Positions 18,517-27,269 of a DNA stretch of 64,000 nt are shown here, piece by piece (position 1 is the first letter of the stretch; each line of letters starts with the position of its first letter). The DNA lies in the NCBI RefSeq assembly GCF_007859755.1, contig NZ_SJPF01000003.1:62001-126000 (forward strand), given 5' to 3'. Made by a program: the position numbers and the translations under genes. The stretch comes from Blastopirellula retiformator. GTDB lineage: Bacteria; Planctomycetota; Planctomycetia; Pirellulales; Pirellulaceae. The notes below the pieces were generated by a model. That model did no database searches. It was given only the letters and a program-made list of their open reading frames with translations, and was not told the DNA's origin.

Positions 18517-19272
18517 ATGGAAGAGCTCATTCTCTCGGCTAACGACCTGGAAAAGGTCTACGGCAAACGCAAGGTGGTCGACGGAGTCACCTTTGACGTC
18601 CGTCGTGGCGAAATCGTCGGTTTGCTCGGCTCCAACGGCGCCGGCAAGACGACCAGTTTCCGCATGACCTGCGGCATGATCGAACCGAACAAGGGGAAGG
18701 TCTATCTCAACGGCAAGAACGTCACCGACTGGCCGATGTTCAAGCGTTGTCGCGATGGCGGGATGGGCTACTTGGCCCAAGACTCCAGCGTCTTCCGTAA
18801 GCTGACGGTCGAGCAGAACCTGTTGGGCGTGATGGAACTGCTGGGGATGGATGGCAAGACCCGCCGCAAACGGTGCGACGAGCTGCTCAACCGCTTTGAC
18901 ATCACCCACATTCGCAAGTCGCGAGCCGCTTCGCTTTCTGGCGGCGAACGTCGCCGGCTGGAGATCGCCCGCTGTCTGGTCTCCGATCCCGAAATCATCA
19001 TGCTCGACGAACCATTTACCGGGATCGACCCGGTCACCGTCGATAGCATCCAGGTGATCATCAAAGAACTGCGGCAGTGGGGGATCTCGATCTTGATCAC
19101 CGACCACCAGGCCGAAAAGACGCTGGAGATCATCGACCGCTGCTACGTTGTCCATCGCGGCAAGATCTTGTGCGAAGGTCGCCCGGACGAAGTGGTGAAG
19201 CATCCCGATGCGATCGAGTATTACTTCGGCAACTTGCACCGAGCGTTTGATCGCCCCGGCGCCGCTGCTTGA
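18517..19272 (+). CDS. lptB: LPS export ABC transporter ATPase
   Basis: 251 residues. ATPase that powers lipopolysaccharide extraction from the inner membrane with LptF/G/C. Walker A GSNGAGKTTS, Q-loop LAQDSSVFRKLTVEQNL, signature LSGGERRR and Walker B IIMLDEPFTGIDP are all intact, and the Q-loop region and the ending EVVKHPDAIEYYFG are typical of LptB. I place the start at ATG 18517 (MEELILSAND); an in-frame TTG at 18481 adds twelve residues. It follows the second signal peptidase by 48 bases. LptF/G are not in the window. Confidence 0.92.
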   Translation: MEELILSANDLEKVYGKRKVVDGVTFDVRRGEIVGLLGSNGAGKTTSFRMTCGMIEPNKGKVYLNGKNVTDWPMFKRCRDGGMGYLAQDSSVFRKLTVEQNLLGVMELLGMDGKTRRKRCDELLNRFDITHIRKSRAASLSGGERRRLEIARCLVSDPEIIMLDEPFTGIDPVTVDSIQVIIKELRQWGISILITDHQAEKTLEIIDRCYVVHRGKILCEGRPDEVVKHPDAIEYYFGNLHRAFDRPGAAA

Positions 19273-19363
19273 AGCGAAGGATAGCGAAGCGGCGTCTTGT
19301 GAGTCACGATAGTTAGTCGGCCTTGTCGCCGCCTAACTATTTCTTACGCCGAAAGCCAATCGC

Positions 19364-19771
19364 ATGTCTGACAATCCGTTCGCTTCGCCTGCTAGTGACC
19401 AGCCGTCTCATTCCGCCGCCGACGTTGATGCGCTTGGATCGCTCGGCATCTTGCAACCACTGCTGAACATCGGCGTCTGGGCGAAGGTGCTGGCGATTTC
19501 GATGATCCTGTTGGGGATTGGTTTCGTCATGTCGATCGTCGGGATCGTCGTCGGCTGGCTGCCGATCTGGGCCGGCGTGCTGTTGTGGCAACATTCGACG
19601 CAAATCGCCGAGGCCCAGCGTCTGCAAGATAGTCGCATGTTGCGCGAATCGATTGAGAAACTGGCGACCTCGATCAAGCTCGCCGCCATCTTTTAAGCGG
19701 TCATCATGGCGCTGTACGCCCTCTATTTCCTGGTCATCATCGTGGTGATTATTCTGGGAGCGAACTTTTAA
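19364..19771 (+). pseudogene. Small membrane protein (DUF5362-like) split by an in-frame TAA
   Basis: Reading from ATG 19364, a 110-residue product stops at TAA 19694-19696. The same frame continues without interruption: AVIMALYALYFLVIIVVIILGANF, ending at 19769-19771. The first part has two hydrophobic helices (about 41-60 and 62-78) and an amphipathic segment; the second is a further membrane helix. Together they look like one three-helix protein resembling DUF5362. Either the stop is a nonsense mutation, a sequencing error, or is read through, or the short second part is its own 21-residue peptide (ATG 19706). I cannot tell which. Confidence 0.55.
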
Positions 19772-20532
19772 ATGACGCCAGCTAACGCCGCGTTGATCGC
19801 CGACAACGTGGCGCCGATGCCGCCGGTCAGTTTGACGTCGGCAATGTTGTCGAGACCGGTCTCGTCGCGGTTGAGAATCACAATGCGGCCGCCGCTTCGC
19901 TTGACGTAGACCGGCAAGTCGGCCGCTGGAGTGACGATCAGCGAAGAGCCGATCGCCAAAATCAACTCCGCCTCGCCGCACCAATCGTACGCTTTTTCCA
20001 GCACGTCGGTCGGCAACATCTGGCCAAACGATACGGTCGCATGTTTTAAGCGCCCGGTCTCGCACTGGGGGCAGAGTGGGACCTGGCCGCTCGCGCGAAA
20101 CTCAGCGACCAGCGGCTCGATATCAAAGCGGGCCGAGCAATCGAGGCAGGTCGCCGCCCGCGCCGTTCCGTGCAACTCCAGCACGTTCTGGTTGCCGGCG
20201 ATCTGGTGCAAGCCGTCGATGTTTTGCGTAATCACGCCGCGAGCGATCTGCCGCGTTTCCCAATCGGCCAACACCTGGTGTCCGGCGTTGGGCGCAGCGG
20301 CGGCGAACTCGGTGTGCGCTTCCGCCTTTTGCTCCCAGTACTCACGCCGCGCCGATGCGGAGCGGCAGAACTCGTCGTAGTAGATCGTCCGGTAACGCGT
20401 CCAGACGCCGCCGGGAGAACGAAAGTCGGGAATGCCGCTCTCGGTGCTGATGCCGGCGCCGGTAAACAGGACGGTCGATTTGGACGCCGCCAACCACTTG
20501 GCGACTTGGGCGATGTCGTCCGCTTCGCTCAT
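19768..20532 (-). CDS. cobB: Sir2-family NAD-dependent protein deacylase
   Basis: 254 residues. Removes acyl groups from lysines using NAD. NAD-binding motifs GAGISTESGIPDFRS (about 24-38) and TQNIDGLH (catalytic His follows in LELHG) are intact, and the zinc site is formed by CLDC and CPQC. The late NRDETGLDNIADVKLTGGIG is typical. ATG 20532 has AGGAG nine bases upstream; the frame is open back to 20673 but that region is not Sir2-like. It converges with the small membrane gene, sharing the last bases. Confidence 0.92.
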   Translation of the reverse strand: MSEADDIAQVAKWLAASKSTVLFTGAGISTESGIPDFRSPGGVWTRYRTIYYDEFCRSASARREYWEQKAEAHTEFAAAAPNAGHQVLADWETRQIARGVITQNIDGLHQIAGNQNVLELHGTARAATCLDCSARFDIEPLVAEFRASGQVPLCPQCETGRLKHATVSFGQMLPTDVLEKAYDWCGEAELILAIGSSLIVTPAADLPVYVKRSGGRIVILNRDETGLDNIADVKLTGGIGATLSAINAALAGVI

Positions 20533-20690
20533 GTTGTTCCCACTCCTGCGAGGACTGCTGAAGACCGCATTGCCATCATTGTACCGCTTGTCGTGACAAG
20601 TTCGGACTCCGCCTGGTTCGACCAGGGCGGACGGAAGAATGCTATACTTCAATCGGCCTCCCTCTTCTCCCAAACTGATCGAGCCGCATC

Positions 20691-21794
20691 ATGAAGATCA
20701 CGTCGATTACCGTCTATCAGGTTGATTTGCCGCTGCACGAAGGAAACTACGCCTGGAGCGAAGGCAAAAGCGTCTCGGTCTTTGACAGCACGGTCGTGCG
20801 CATCGAGACCGACGAAGGCATTACCGGCCATGGCGAGGTCTGCCCCTTGGGCCCGGTCTATTTGCCCGCCTATGCCGCCGGCGTACGGACTGGCGTCGCC
20901 GAACTGGCGCCGCAGTTGATCGGCGATGACCCGACCGAACTGGCCAAGCTGAACCGCAAGATGGATACCCTGCTGAAAGGGCACCCTTACGTCAAATCGG
21001 CGATCGACGTCGCCTGTTGGGACATCCTGGGGCAAGCGGCCGGCATGCCGGTCTGTACGCTCCTAGGCGGTCGCTTTGGCGACGATGTGGTGCTCTACCG
21101 GGCGATCTCGCAACGACCGCCGGCCGAGATGGCCGAGAACGTCGCCATGTATCGCGGCGAAGGTTATCGCCGCTTTCAGCTGAAGGTAGGTGGCGATCCG
21201 AACGAGGATATCGAACGCATCCGCGAGGCGGCCGAGATGCTGCAGCCTGGCGACAAGCTGGTCGCCGACGCCAACACCGGTTGGCTGAAGCACGAAGCGC
21301 TCCGCGTGGTAAACGCCGTTCGCGCCGTGGACGTTTACATCGAGCAGCCCTGCGCCTCGTACGACGATTGCCGCGTTGTGCGCGAGCGTACCGCCCTTCC
21401 CTTCATCTTGGACGAAGTGATCGATAGCGTTGGTCGCATTGCCGCCTGCGCCACCGATCGTGCCGCCGACGTCGTCAATCTGAAGATCAGCAAGCTGGGC
21501 GGATTGACCAAGGCTCGCCAGGCCCGCGACCTGTGCGTCTCGCTAGGGATCGCAATGACAATCGAAGATAGTTGGGGCGGCGACATCGTCACCGCCGCGA
21601 TCGCCCATCTGGCCCACAGTACGCCAACCGAGTTCCTCTTCTCGTCGACCGACTTCAACAGCTACGTCACCAAAAGCATCGCCGACGGAGCGCCCCAGCG
21701 GATCAGCGGAAGAATGGCCGCGTCTACCGAGCCGGGATTGGGCGTCACGCCGAAGTTAGACGTGCTCGGCAAGCCAGTCGCCGTCTATAAGTAA
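20691..21794 (+). CDS. Enolase-superfamily (mandelate racemase/muconate lactonizing) enzyme
   Basis: 367 residues. The N-terminal capping domain (1-125) and TIM barrel are complete. The barrel has FQLKVGGD (in place of KxK), metal ligands in [14 protein letters not shown] and FILDEVID, and LKISKLGG with a second Lys. This pattern fits the subgroup containing cis-3-hydroxy-L-proline dehydratase and 4-hydroxyproline-betaine epimerase, but the substrate cannot be proved from sequence. A TATACT -10-like box at 20643-20648 lies 43 bases upstream. Confidence 0.85.
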   Translation: MKITSITVYQVDLPLHEGNYAWSEGKSVSVFDSTVVRIETDEGITGHGEVCPLGPVYLPAYAAGVRTGVAELAPQLIGDDPTELAKLNRKMDTLLKGHPYVKSAIDVACWDILGQAAGMPVCTLLGGRFGDDVVLYRAISQRPPAEMAENVAMYRGEGYRRFQLKVGGDPNEDIERIREAAEMLQPGDKLVADANTGWLKHEALRVVNAVRAVDVYIEQPCASYDDCRVVRERTALPFILDEVIDSVGRIAACATDRAADVVNLKISKLGGLTKARQARDLCVSLGIAMTIEDSWGGDIVTAAIAHLAHSTPTEFLFSSTDFNSYVTKSIADGAPQRISGRMAASTEPGLGVTPKLDVLGKPVAVYK

Positions 21795-21806
21795 CCACTC
21801 TATATG

Positions 21807-22142
21807 GTTAGCCCAGAAAGCTCCGCTTTCTGGGCCGACATCGTCGACAGGAGGCATCAATCCGCGGTGGGATTATCTGCGGCGGTTCCCTAGCAGTCCG
21901 TTGATTTTCTCGACGGACTGCGTGATCGCATGGATGCGATCCCAAAATAGCGACGTAAGTCGTTATTTTGCGAGCCGCGAAGAGCTACGCTCTGAGCCTG
22001 GCGAGGTTGGAAAATGCCACGATGGCATTTTTCAACAGGCAGCTAGTCGTTTGAGCCGGCGCACCTCCGATCTTTCTTCTCTACCTCGGCCTGATGCCTC
22101 CTGCGGCTGCGCCGCCCCGAAAGCGGAGCTTTCGCGGCTAAC
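21807..22142 (+). repeat. Repeat family A, copy 1 (about 183 bp) carrying an inserted M2 element
   Basis: Ends are GTTAGCC (21807) and GGCTAAC (22142), with longer imperfect terminal inverted repeats that include GGAGGCATCA and TGATGCCTCC. A perfect 10-bp hairpin CCCAGAAAGC/GCTTTCTGGG (21812-21834) stands at the left end. The central CTAG is duplicated around an M2 element (21890-22046); without it the unit is 183 bp. Compare copy 2 at 23746-24041. Not coding. Confidence 0.85.
21890..22046 (+). mobile_element. Miniature inverted-repeat element, family M2, with CTAG duplications
   Basis: Bounded on both sides by CTAG (21890-21893 and 22043-22046). Inside, the left end CAGTCCGTTGA and right end TTCAACAGGCAG are imperfect inverted repeats. 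A second copy of equal length is at 62902-63058. A 4-bp CTAG target is typical of IS5-group insertion, so an IS5-type transposase may mobilise it (inference). It has a short open frame but this is not conserved as a gene. Confidence 0.85.
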
Positions 22143-22169
22143 CAATTTGGGTGCGCCAATCTAGGTGCG

Positions 22170-22955
22170 CTATGCCGAGCAAACCACGATCCAGCCGCTG
22201 GCCCGCAATCCGCCGAAGAGCCAGCTCGCTCGCAGGCGGTTTTGTCGATTCATCGCCAGTGGCACGACGCGGTCGATTTCCAGCCCCGGGGCTTTCAGGG
22301 CTCGCAGTAGCTCGCCACGACTGAAGACGTGCAGGAAGAAGTTCGGGATGTTGCGGTAGTGGTAGTACTTGTCGCCCCGCTCATGCCACTTCCGCACATA
22401 CGAGCGAAACAGGTGCAGCATCACCCAGCTGAATCCGCTTGGCTCAAACAGGTTGAACCAAAAGTTGTGGACGTGCACCACGAACTTGCCGCCCGGCTTG
22501 AGGATTCGTTTTACGTGGGTGAGGAACGCGGCGCGGTTTTCGGCGCCATGGATCATGCCCAGCGTGCTGAAGAGACAGATCGCATGATCGACCGAATTGG
22601 TTTCGATCGCACTTAGGTCGACCAGGTTGGCCTGCACGCACGTAATATCGAGATCGTCGAGCTTCGCCTTCTCGGCGACGACCCGCAGCATCTCGGCCGA
22701 CAGATCAACCGCCAGGCCCCGATTGCCGCGGCGGACGAGCGGAACGAGCGCCCGAGCCGTTCCACAGCCAAGATCGGCGACTAGGCCGGTAGGAGGAATT
22801 GACTCGGCGACGACCGCTTCGTCAAACTGAAACAGGTCGCTGAAGGCGAAGTATTCGTCGTAGTCATCCGCGATCGCCGGCGACTCGACGTAATCCATCG
22901 TGCCGCGGGTTACGCCGCTGGGAAGCTGCCATCGAGGTTGAGATTTGCCGGCCAT
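22170..22955 (-). CDS. Class I SAM-dependent methyltransferase
   Basis: 261 residues. The SAM-binding motif I VADLGCGTARALVPL (near 58-72), acidic VDLSAEML (motif II) and LVDLSAIETNSVDHAICLF, then VKRILKPGGKFVVHVHN, are the standard order of the class I Rossmann fold. The N-terminal MDYVESPAIADDYDEYF is typical of small-molecule methyltransferases (methyltransferase type 11/25). Substrate unknown. Its stop lies 28 bases from repeat A copy 1. Confidence 0.88.
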   Translation of the reverse strand: MAGKSQPRWQLPSGVTRGTMDYVESPAIADDYDEYFAFSDLFQFDEAVVAESIPPTGLVADLGCGTARALVPLVRRGNRGLAVDLSAEMLRVVAEKAKLDDLDITCVQANLVDLSAIETNSVDHAICLFSTLGMIHGAENRAAFLTHVKRILKPGGKFVVHVHNFWFNLFEPSGFSWVMLHLFRSYVRKWHERGDKYYHYRNIPNFFLHVFSRGELLRALKAPGLEIDRVVPLAMNRQNRLRASWLFGGLRASGWIVVCSA

Positions 22956-23036
22956 AGACGGCGATTATAAGCGGCCGAGGGTGGTTTCGATCAGGGGGCG
23001 TCGCCTGCGGACGCGTCGCTTGTTAGGCTAATTTGC

Positions 23037-23750
23037 ATGACTGGCAAACCGCCCCTGGGGCTCTTTATCACTGGCAATAACACCGAAGTCGGTAAGACCT
23101 ACGTATCGGCCCTGATCGCGCGGCAGATCGTCGCGTCCGGAATTCGGCTGGGGGTCTACAAGCCGGCGGCCAGCGGTTGTCGGCTGGAAGCGGGGGGCTT
23201 GGTCGCTGAAGACGCGGTACAGCTGTGGGAAGCGGCCGGGCGTCCGGGGACACTGGATGAGGTTTGCCCGCAAAAGTTCGCCGCTCCTCTGGCGCCCCAT
23301 CTGGCGGCTCGAGCCGAAGGGAAAGAGCTAGACGCGGGGCTGCTTCGCCGCGGGGCCGAAGTCTGGGCCGATCGCTGCGACCTGCTGTTGGTCGAAGGGG
23401 CTGGCGGCTTGATGTCGCCGATGTCGGACGCGGAATACGTCGCCGACCTAGCTGCCGATTTCGGCTATCCGCTGATCGTTGTCGCCGCGAATCGGCTGGG
23501 TGTGATCAACGAAACGATGCAGACGCTGATCACCGCATCGGTCGTCAAAGGGGGCAGTCTGCAAACCGCCGGGGTAATTCTGAACGACCTCGCCCCGCAG
23601 CCCGATGATGTGAGCCGAGACAGCAACTTCGAGCAGCTCCAAAAACGCTGCGAGCCGCCGATGCTGGCCCACGTACCGTATGCCGCACCGCAGTTGCCGC
23701 AAGAGATCGATTGGGTGGCGCTGGCGCAGGGGAAAATAACCGACGGTTAG
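23037..23750 (+). CDS. bioD: Dethiobiotin synthetase
   Basis: 237 residues. ATP-dependent closure of the ureido ring of dethiobiotin from 7,8-diaminopelargonate and CO2, the step before biotin synthase. The P-loop GNNTEVGKT (11-19), LYKPAASG-like VYKPAASGC with the catalytic Lys, LVEGAGGLMSPM and VVAANRLGVINET are all family motifs. No other bio gene is adjacent. The stop codon TAG (23748-23750) is formed by the first bases of repeat A copy 2, so the repeat has inserted at, and now supplies, the end of the gene. Confidence 0.93.
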   Translation: MTGKPPLGLFITGNNTEVGKTYVSALIARQIVASGIRLGVYKPAASGCRLEAGGLVAEDAVQLWEAAGRPGTLDEVCPQKFAAPLAPHLAARAEGKELDAGLLRRGAEVWADRCDLLLVEGAGGLMSPMSDAEYVADLAADFGYPLIVVAANRLGVINETMQTLITASVVKGGSLQTAGVILNDLAPQPDDVSRDSNFEQLQKRCEPPMLAHVPYAAPQLPQEIDWVALAQGKITDG

Positions 23751-24041
23751 CCCCGATAGCTCTCGCTATCGGGGCCGACGAAGTCGGCAGGAGGCATCAA
23801 TCCGCGCCTGGATTGTCGGCGGTGGTTGCCTAGAGCGGTTTTCTTCAATCTTTAGTGTTCTGGCTGGTTGCGGCCGCGCTGGTCGGCGTTGACCAGCTTG
23901 CCTCACCAACGCCAGAAACGCTACAGCTATCAGAAAAACGCTCTAGTCGTTTGAGCCGGCGCACCTCCGGCATAGCGCACGACCTCGGCCTGATGCCTCC
24001 TGCGGCTGCGCCGCCCCGTAAGCGGAGCTTTCGCGGCTAAC
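23746..24041 (+). repeat. Repeat family A, copy 2 (about 183 bp) carrying an inserted M1 element
   Basis: GTTAGCC (23746) to GGCTAAC (24041). Left hairpin CCCCGATAGC/GCTATCGGGG (23751-23774) differs from copy 1 by two compensatory base-pair changes. The centre is split by a 115-bp M1 element (23831-23945) at the same CTAG where copy 1 carries M2. After removing the insert the unit is 183 bp. It begins inside the bioD stop codon. Confidence 0.85.
23831..23945 (+). mobile_element. Miniature element M1, 115-bp deletion derivative
   Basis: Same ends as the 161-bp copies (TAGAGCGG ... CGCTCTA). It lacks exactly 46 bp, and the missing segment is bounded in the full copies by a TTGACC direct repeat, which fits slippage or recombination between those repeats. 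Confidence 0.85.
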
Positions 24042-24210
24042 CGGGAAGGTGTGCCGGGATTGCGCCTCGGGCTACTACGAGCCATAATGCTCGAAAAGAT
24101 CCCCCGCATTTCCCGAAACTGCCGCGAACAATGGCTGGCGCAAATCGCCGCGCCGGGTATCATAGGGGCTACGCCAACGCCACTTGTTTTCTCGCCAGGA
24201 GGGCAATCCC

Positions 24211-25134
24211 TTGCCGAAGGTCGCGATCGATAAGCTGAAGAACGAAGACTGCATCCAAGGGATGAAAAAGCTGCCGGACGGTTCGGTCGATTTGGTCTTC
24301 GCCGATCCGCCGTTCAACATCGGCTTTAAGTACGACGTCTACGACGATCGCCGCTCGGCCGATGAATACCTGGAGTGGAGCCGCGGCTGGATGGAGCAGG
24401 TCGTCCGCGTGCTGAAAGAGGATGGCAGCTTTTGGTTGGCGATCGGCGACGACTTTGCCGCCGAGCTGAAGGTGCTGGCGACGCGCGATCTGGGACTTCA
24501 CTGTCGCAACTGGGTCGTCTGGTACTACACCTTCGGTATGCACTGCAAGGCGAAGTTCACTCGCAGCCATACCCATCTGTATTACTTCGTTCGCGATCCC
24601 GAGAAGTTTACCTTCAACGATACGCCGATCCGCGTGCCATCGGCGCGGATGTTGGTCTACGGCGATCGCCGCGCTAATCCGAAGGGGCGCATCCCGGATG
24701 ATACCTGGGTGTTGCGGCCGCAAGATATTCCCGACAGCTTCCAGGCCGAAGAAGATACGTGGCACTTTCCGCGGGTCGCCGGCACGTTCAAAGAGCGGGC
24801 CGGGTTTCATGGTTGCCAGATGCCGGAACAACTGCTCGGCCGGATCATCAAGGTCTCTAGCAGCGAAGGAGAGACGGTGCTCGATCCGTTCGCGGGCAGC
24901 GGTTCGACGTTGGTCGTCTCCAAGAAGCTGGGACGGCGGTTCCTTGGTTTCGAGATGTCGCCGGAATATGCGACGGCCGCGCAGTCTCGCATCGACGAGG
25001 TGAAGTCGGGCGATCCGCTGACCGGTTCGCCAGAGCCTTCGGTCAGCGCTCCCAGCACCGCCAAAGGCCGTCACGTGGATGATGTGAAGCCGCAGAAGCG
25101 AACCGCCAAGAAACGGGCGACCGCCAAAAAGTAA
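24211..25134 (+). CDS. Solitary beta-class DNA methyltransferase (N6-adenine/N4-cytosine)
   Basis: 307 residues from TTG 24211, preceded by AGGAGG (24197-24202), which decides this start over a TTG at 24184. The catalytic motif DPPFN (32-36) precedes the SAM motif DPFAGSGST (near 225), the order of beta-class enzymes such as CcrM and HinfI methylases. The C-terminal 25 residues are Lys/Arg/Ala-rich ([12 protein letters not shown]), like a histone H1-type DNA-binding tail. No restriction endonuclease or specificity subunit lies nearby, so an epigenetic rather than restriction role is likely. The recognition sequence is unknown. Confidence 0.9.
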   Translation: MPKVAIDKLKNEDCIQGMKKLPDGSVDLVFADPPFNIGFKYDVYDDRRSADEYLEWSRGWMEQVVRVLKEDGSFWLAIGDDFAAELKVLATRDLGLHCRNWVVWYYTFGMHCKAKFTRSHTHLYYFVRDPEKFTFNDTPIRVPSARMLVYGDRRANPKGRIPDDTWVLRPQDIPDSFQAEEDTWHFPRVAGTFKERAGFHGCQMPEQLLGRIIKVSSSEGETVLDPFAGSGSTLVVSKKLGRRFLGFEMSPEYATAAQSRIDEVKSGDPLTGSPEPSVSAPSTAKGRHVDDVKPQKRTAKKRATAKK

Positions 25135-25247
25135 CGTTCCCGTGAACGTCTCGTGAAGATTTGTCGCGACTGCTGGCCTTAACGTCGATCGCATCTCCAT
25201 AATCGGGGTTCTTCATCGAACCTTGATTTCCTGCTGAGACAGTTGTT

Positions 25248-26132
25248 ATGAGCCATCTGCTCGTCGTGGACGATGCGGCGGTCGATCGAAAATTGGTCGG
25301 CGGCCTGCTCGAAAGCCAAACTCACTACCAGGTCGAATACGCATCCAATGGCCTCGATGCGCTCGAACAAATCGAGGCGAAGTTGCCCCTGGCGGTGATC
25401 ACCGACCTGCAGATGCCTGACATGGACGGCATGCAACTGGTCGCGCAGCTGCGCGAGCACTATCCGACCGTGCCGGCGATCTTGATCACCGGCTACGGCA
25501 GCGAAGACATCGCCCTGCAGGCGCTGCTGCAAGGCGCGGCCGACTACGTGCCGAAAGATACGCTCGCCAAAGAATTGGCCCACTCGGTCGAAAGCGTCCT
25601 GCAGATCTCTGATCGCGAGCGACCGCAGACGCGGCTGTCGCACTGTTTGCAGTACGAAGAGCTGCGTTACGAAATCGAAAACGACGTCAGCCTGGTAGGA
25701 CCGCTTGTCTCCAAACTACAGCAGTCGACCGTCGAGTTTGGCATTGTCGATCAGCATGGTTCGATTCGACTAGGCAAGGCGATTGCCGAGGCGATTCGCA
25801 ATGCGATCTACCACGGAAATCTCGAGATCTCGTCCAGCCACTTGGATCATCCCGACGAAGCGGCCGCCGTCCGTCGCGAAGAGGCGCCGTACACCCACCG
25901 TCGAGTCCATGTCCGGGCGAATCTGGCGCCAGATCAGGCGCGCTTCATGATTCGGGACGAAGGGAACGGCTTCGACCTGGGGCAACTGCCCGACGTGCAG
26001 CTTGATCCGTCGCGCCTGACCCAGGCCGAAAAGCGCGGCTTGGTGCTGATTCATACGTTTGTCGATGAAGTGATCTTCAACGAGTCGGGGAACGAGGTGA
26101 CGCTGGTGGTCAACTCGCCGGCTTACGTCTAG
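25248..26132 (+). CDS. Response regulator fused to an anti-sigma-type ATPase domain
   Basis: 294 residues. Receiver domain (3-120) with acidic pocket VVDDA, phospho-acceptor Asp53 (VITDLQMPDMDG) and conserved Lys in YVPKDT. A linker leads to a GHKL ATPase domain (about 150-290) with N box EAIRNAIYHGN and G box IRDEGNGFDL, followed by KRGLVLIHTFVDEV. The ATPase resembles RsbW/SpoIIAB serine kinases rather than a sensor kinase; there is no His phospho-acceptor. It may be a phosphorylation-switched partner-binding or serine-kinase module in a general stress pathway. The STAS antagonist partner is not adjacent. Confidence 0.88.
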   Translation: MSHLLVVDDAAVDRKLVGGLLESQTHYQVEYASNGLDALEQIEAKLPLAVITDLQMPDMDGMQLVAQLREHYPTVPAILITGYGSEDIALQALLQGAADYVPKDTLAKELAHSVESVLQISDRERPQTRLSHCLQYEELRYEIENDVSLVGPLVSKLQQSTVEFGIVDQHGSIRLGKAIAEAIRNAIYHGNLEISSSHLDHPDEAAAVRREEAPYTHRRVHVRANLAPDQARFMIRDEGNGFDLGQLPDVQLDPSRLTQAEKRGLVLIHTFVDEVIFNESGNEVTLVVNSPAYV

Positions 26133-26138
26133 AGCCGA

Positions 26139-27269
26139 CTAGCAAGCGGCCGAATCGGTCTCTTGCTGGCGAGCGGCGCGGCGCTGGGCGGCGTTACGAC
26201 GTTCCACTTCTTTTGAGCGCCGCCACAAGTCGATCACGCCTGAGAAGAGCGTCACCCGATTGGTTTGCCGATACGGGGCGTCTTCCGGCAGTTGCTCCAT
26301 CAAGCGGCGATGCGCTTCCGGCATGTTGTGATACGGCAGCGACGGAAAGAGGTGATGCAGCGCGTGATAGCGGGTGCCGGTCGGTCCCCATAGTTCGGTG
26401 ATCCACGGGCGGTGCGGGTAGTTGACCGAATCGAGCAGTTGTTCCAGGAAGGTCATCTCCCCTTCGTCGTTGTTATAGCGATGGGCGCCTAAAGTGCGGA
26501 TCGCGTTTAGCATCAGCACGGTCACCCCGGTCAGGTACGCTTGCAGGATGAAGGGATACGGATATTCGCCGACCGTGACTACGGCGATCGCAATTCCCAA
26601 GCACCACAAGAAGCAGGCGGTCTCCTGCAGACGCATGATACGAACCGCTTGGGCGGTCGGTAGCGGGCGAATGTAGGTGGGGTCGATGATCATCGACGAA
26701 AGGTGGGTATAAACGAACTGCCGCAGTTTGGGGCTGACCCAAGTCAGCGGCGTCAGCACCAGGCAGCGAAAGACGACGATTGGCGGAATAACGAAGCTGC
26801 TCAAGACGAACAGAATCAACTGCCACCGCCCCGTCTGACCCATCGGCAAGTACTCCCCATCTTTATCGGTGCCGTAGTGCTTGCGGCGATGATGATCGAG
26901 ATGGGTGTAATAAACGAATGAAGGCATCAGGAACGGAATACCGATCAAGATGTTCCAGACGATGCGAAAGTAGGTGAAGGTCCCGGTTCGCATATGAACC
27001 ATCTCGTGGATGAACATCGCCAGGCGATAAAACATCAAACAGCTCAGCAGGAACAGGCCGATCTGAGCCACCGAGAAGACGGGGCAGAACTTCACAAAGT
27101 GAAACGCCGTGGCCCCAATCGCAAACGAAACCAGCATGTCGGTCCAAAAAATGACTGGATTCGGTTTCAATAGATCGTGGACGATCCGCCGGGCATTGGC
27201 CAGCGAAACTTCGGGGCGAGCGGTAGCGCGTTGTTGCGAAATCGAGGAATGCGTATCGGCGAGACTCAT
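26139..27269 (-). CDS. Membrane fatty acid desaturase
   Basis: 376 residues. The three histidine clusters of the membrane di-iron desaturase family are present: HEMVH (near 89), HLDHHRRKH (near 124) and HALHHLFPSLPYHN (near 303). Hydrophobic helices lie between them. It would insert a double bond in an acyl chain or hydroxylate a related lipid at the membrane. It stops at 26139, seven bases from the receiver-ATPase stop, and is divergent from the ketoacyl synthase at 27614, with which it may share control. Confidence 0.9.
   Translation of the reverse strand: MSLADTHSSISQQRATARPEVSLANARRIVHDLLKPNPVIFWTDMLVSFAIGATAFHFVKFCPVFSVAQIGLFLLSCLMFYRLAMFIHEMVHMRTGTFTYFRIVWNILIGIPFLMPSFVYYTHLDHHRRKHYGTDKDGEYLPMGQTGRWQLILFVLSSFVIPPIVVFRCLVLTPLTWVSPKLRQFVYTHLSSMIIDPTYIRPLPTAQAVRIMRLQETACFLWCLGIAIAVVTVGEYPYPFILQAYLTGVTVLMLNAIRTLGAHRYNNDEGEMTFLEQLLDSVNYPHRPWITELWGPTGTRYHALHHLFPSLPYHNMPEAHRRLMEQLPEDAPYRQTNRVTLFSGVIDLWRRSKEVERRNAAQRRAARQQETDSAAC

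Noticed and set aside
19706-19771. Stand-alone 21-residue membrane peptide or toxin
   Set aside because: It is in frame with the preceding gene and separated only by one stop codon, so a split gene is simpler; no antitoxin or antisense RNA is seen.
21901-22164. Open frame of 87 codons in the M2 element and repeat A
   Set aside because: The same frame in the other M2 copy (62859-63149) has a different end and the frame is a by-product of the repeat; there is no ribosome binding site or codon pattern of a gene.
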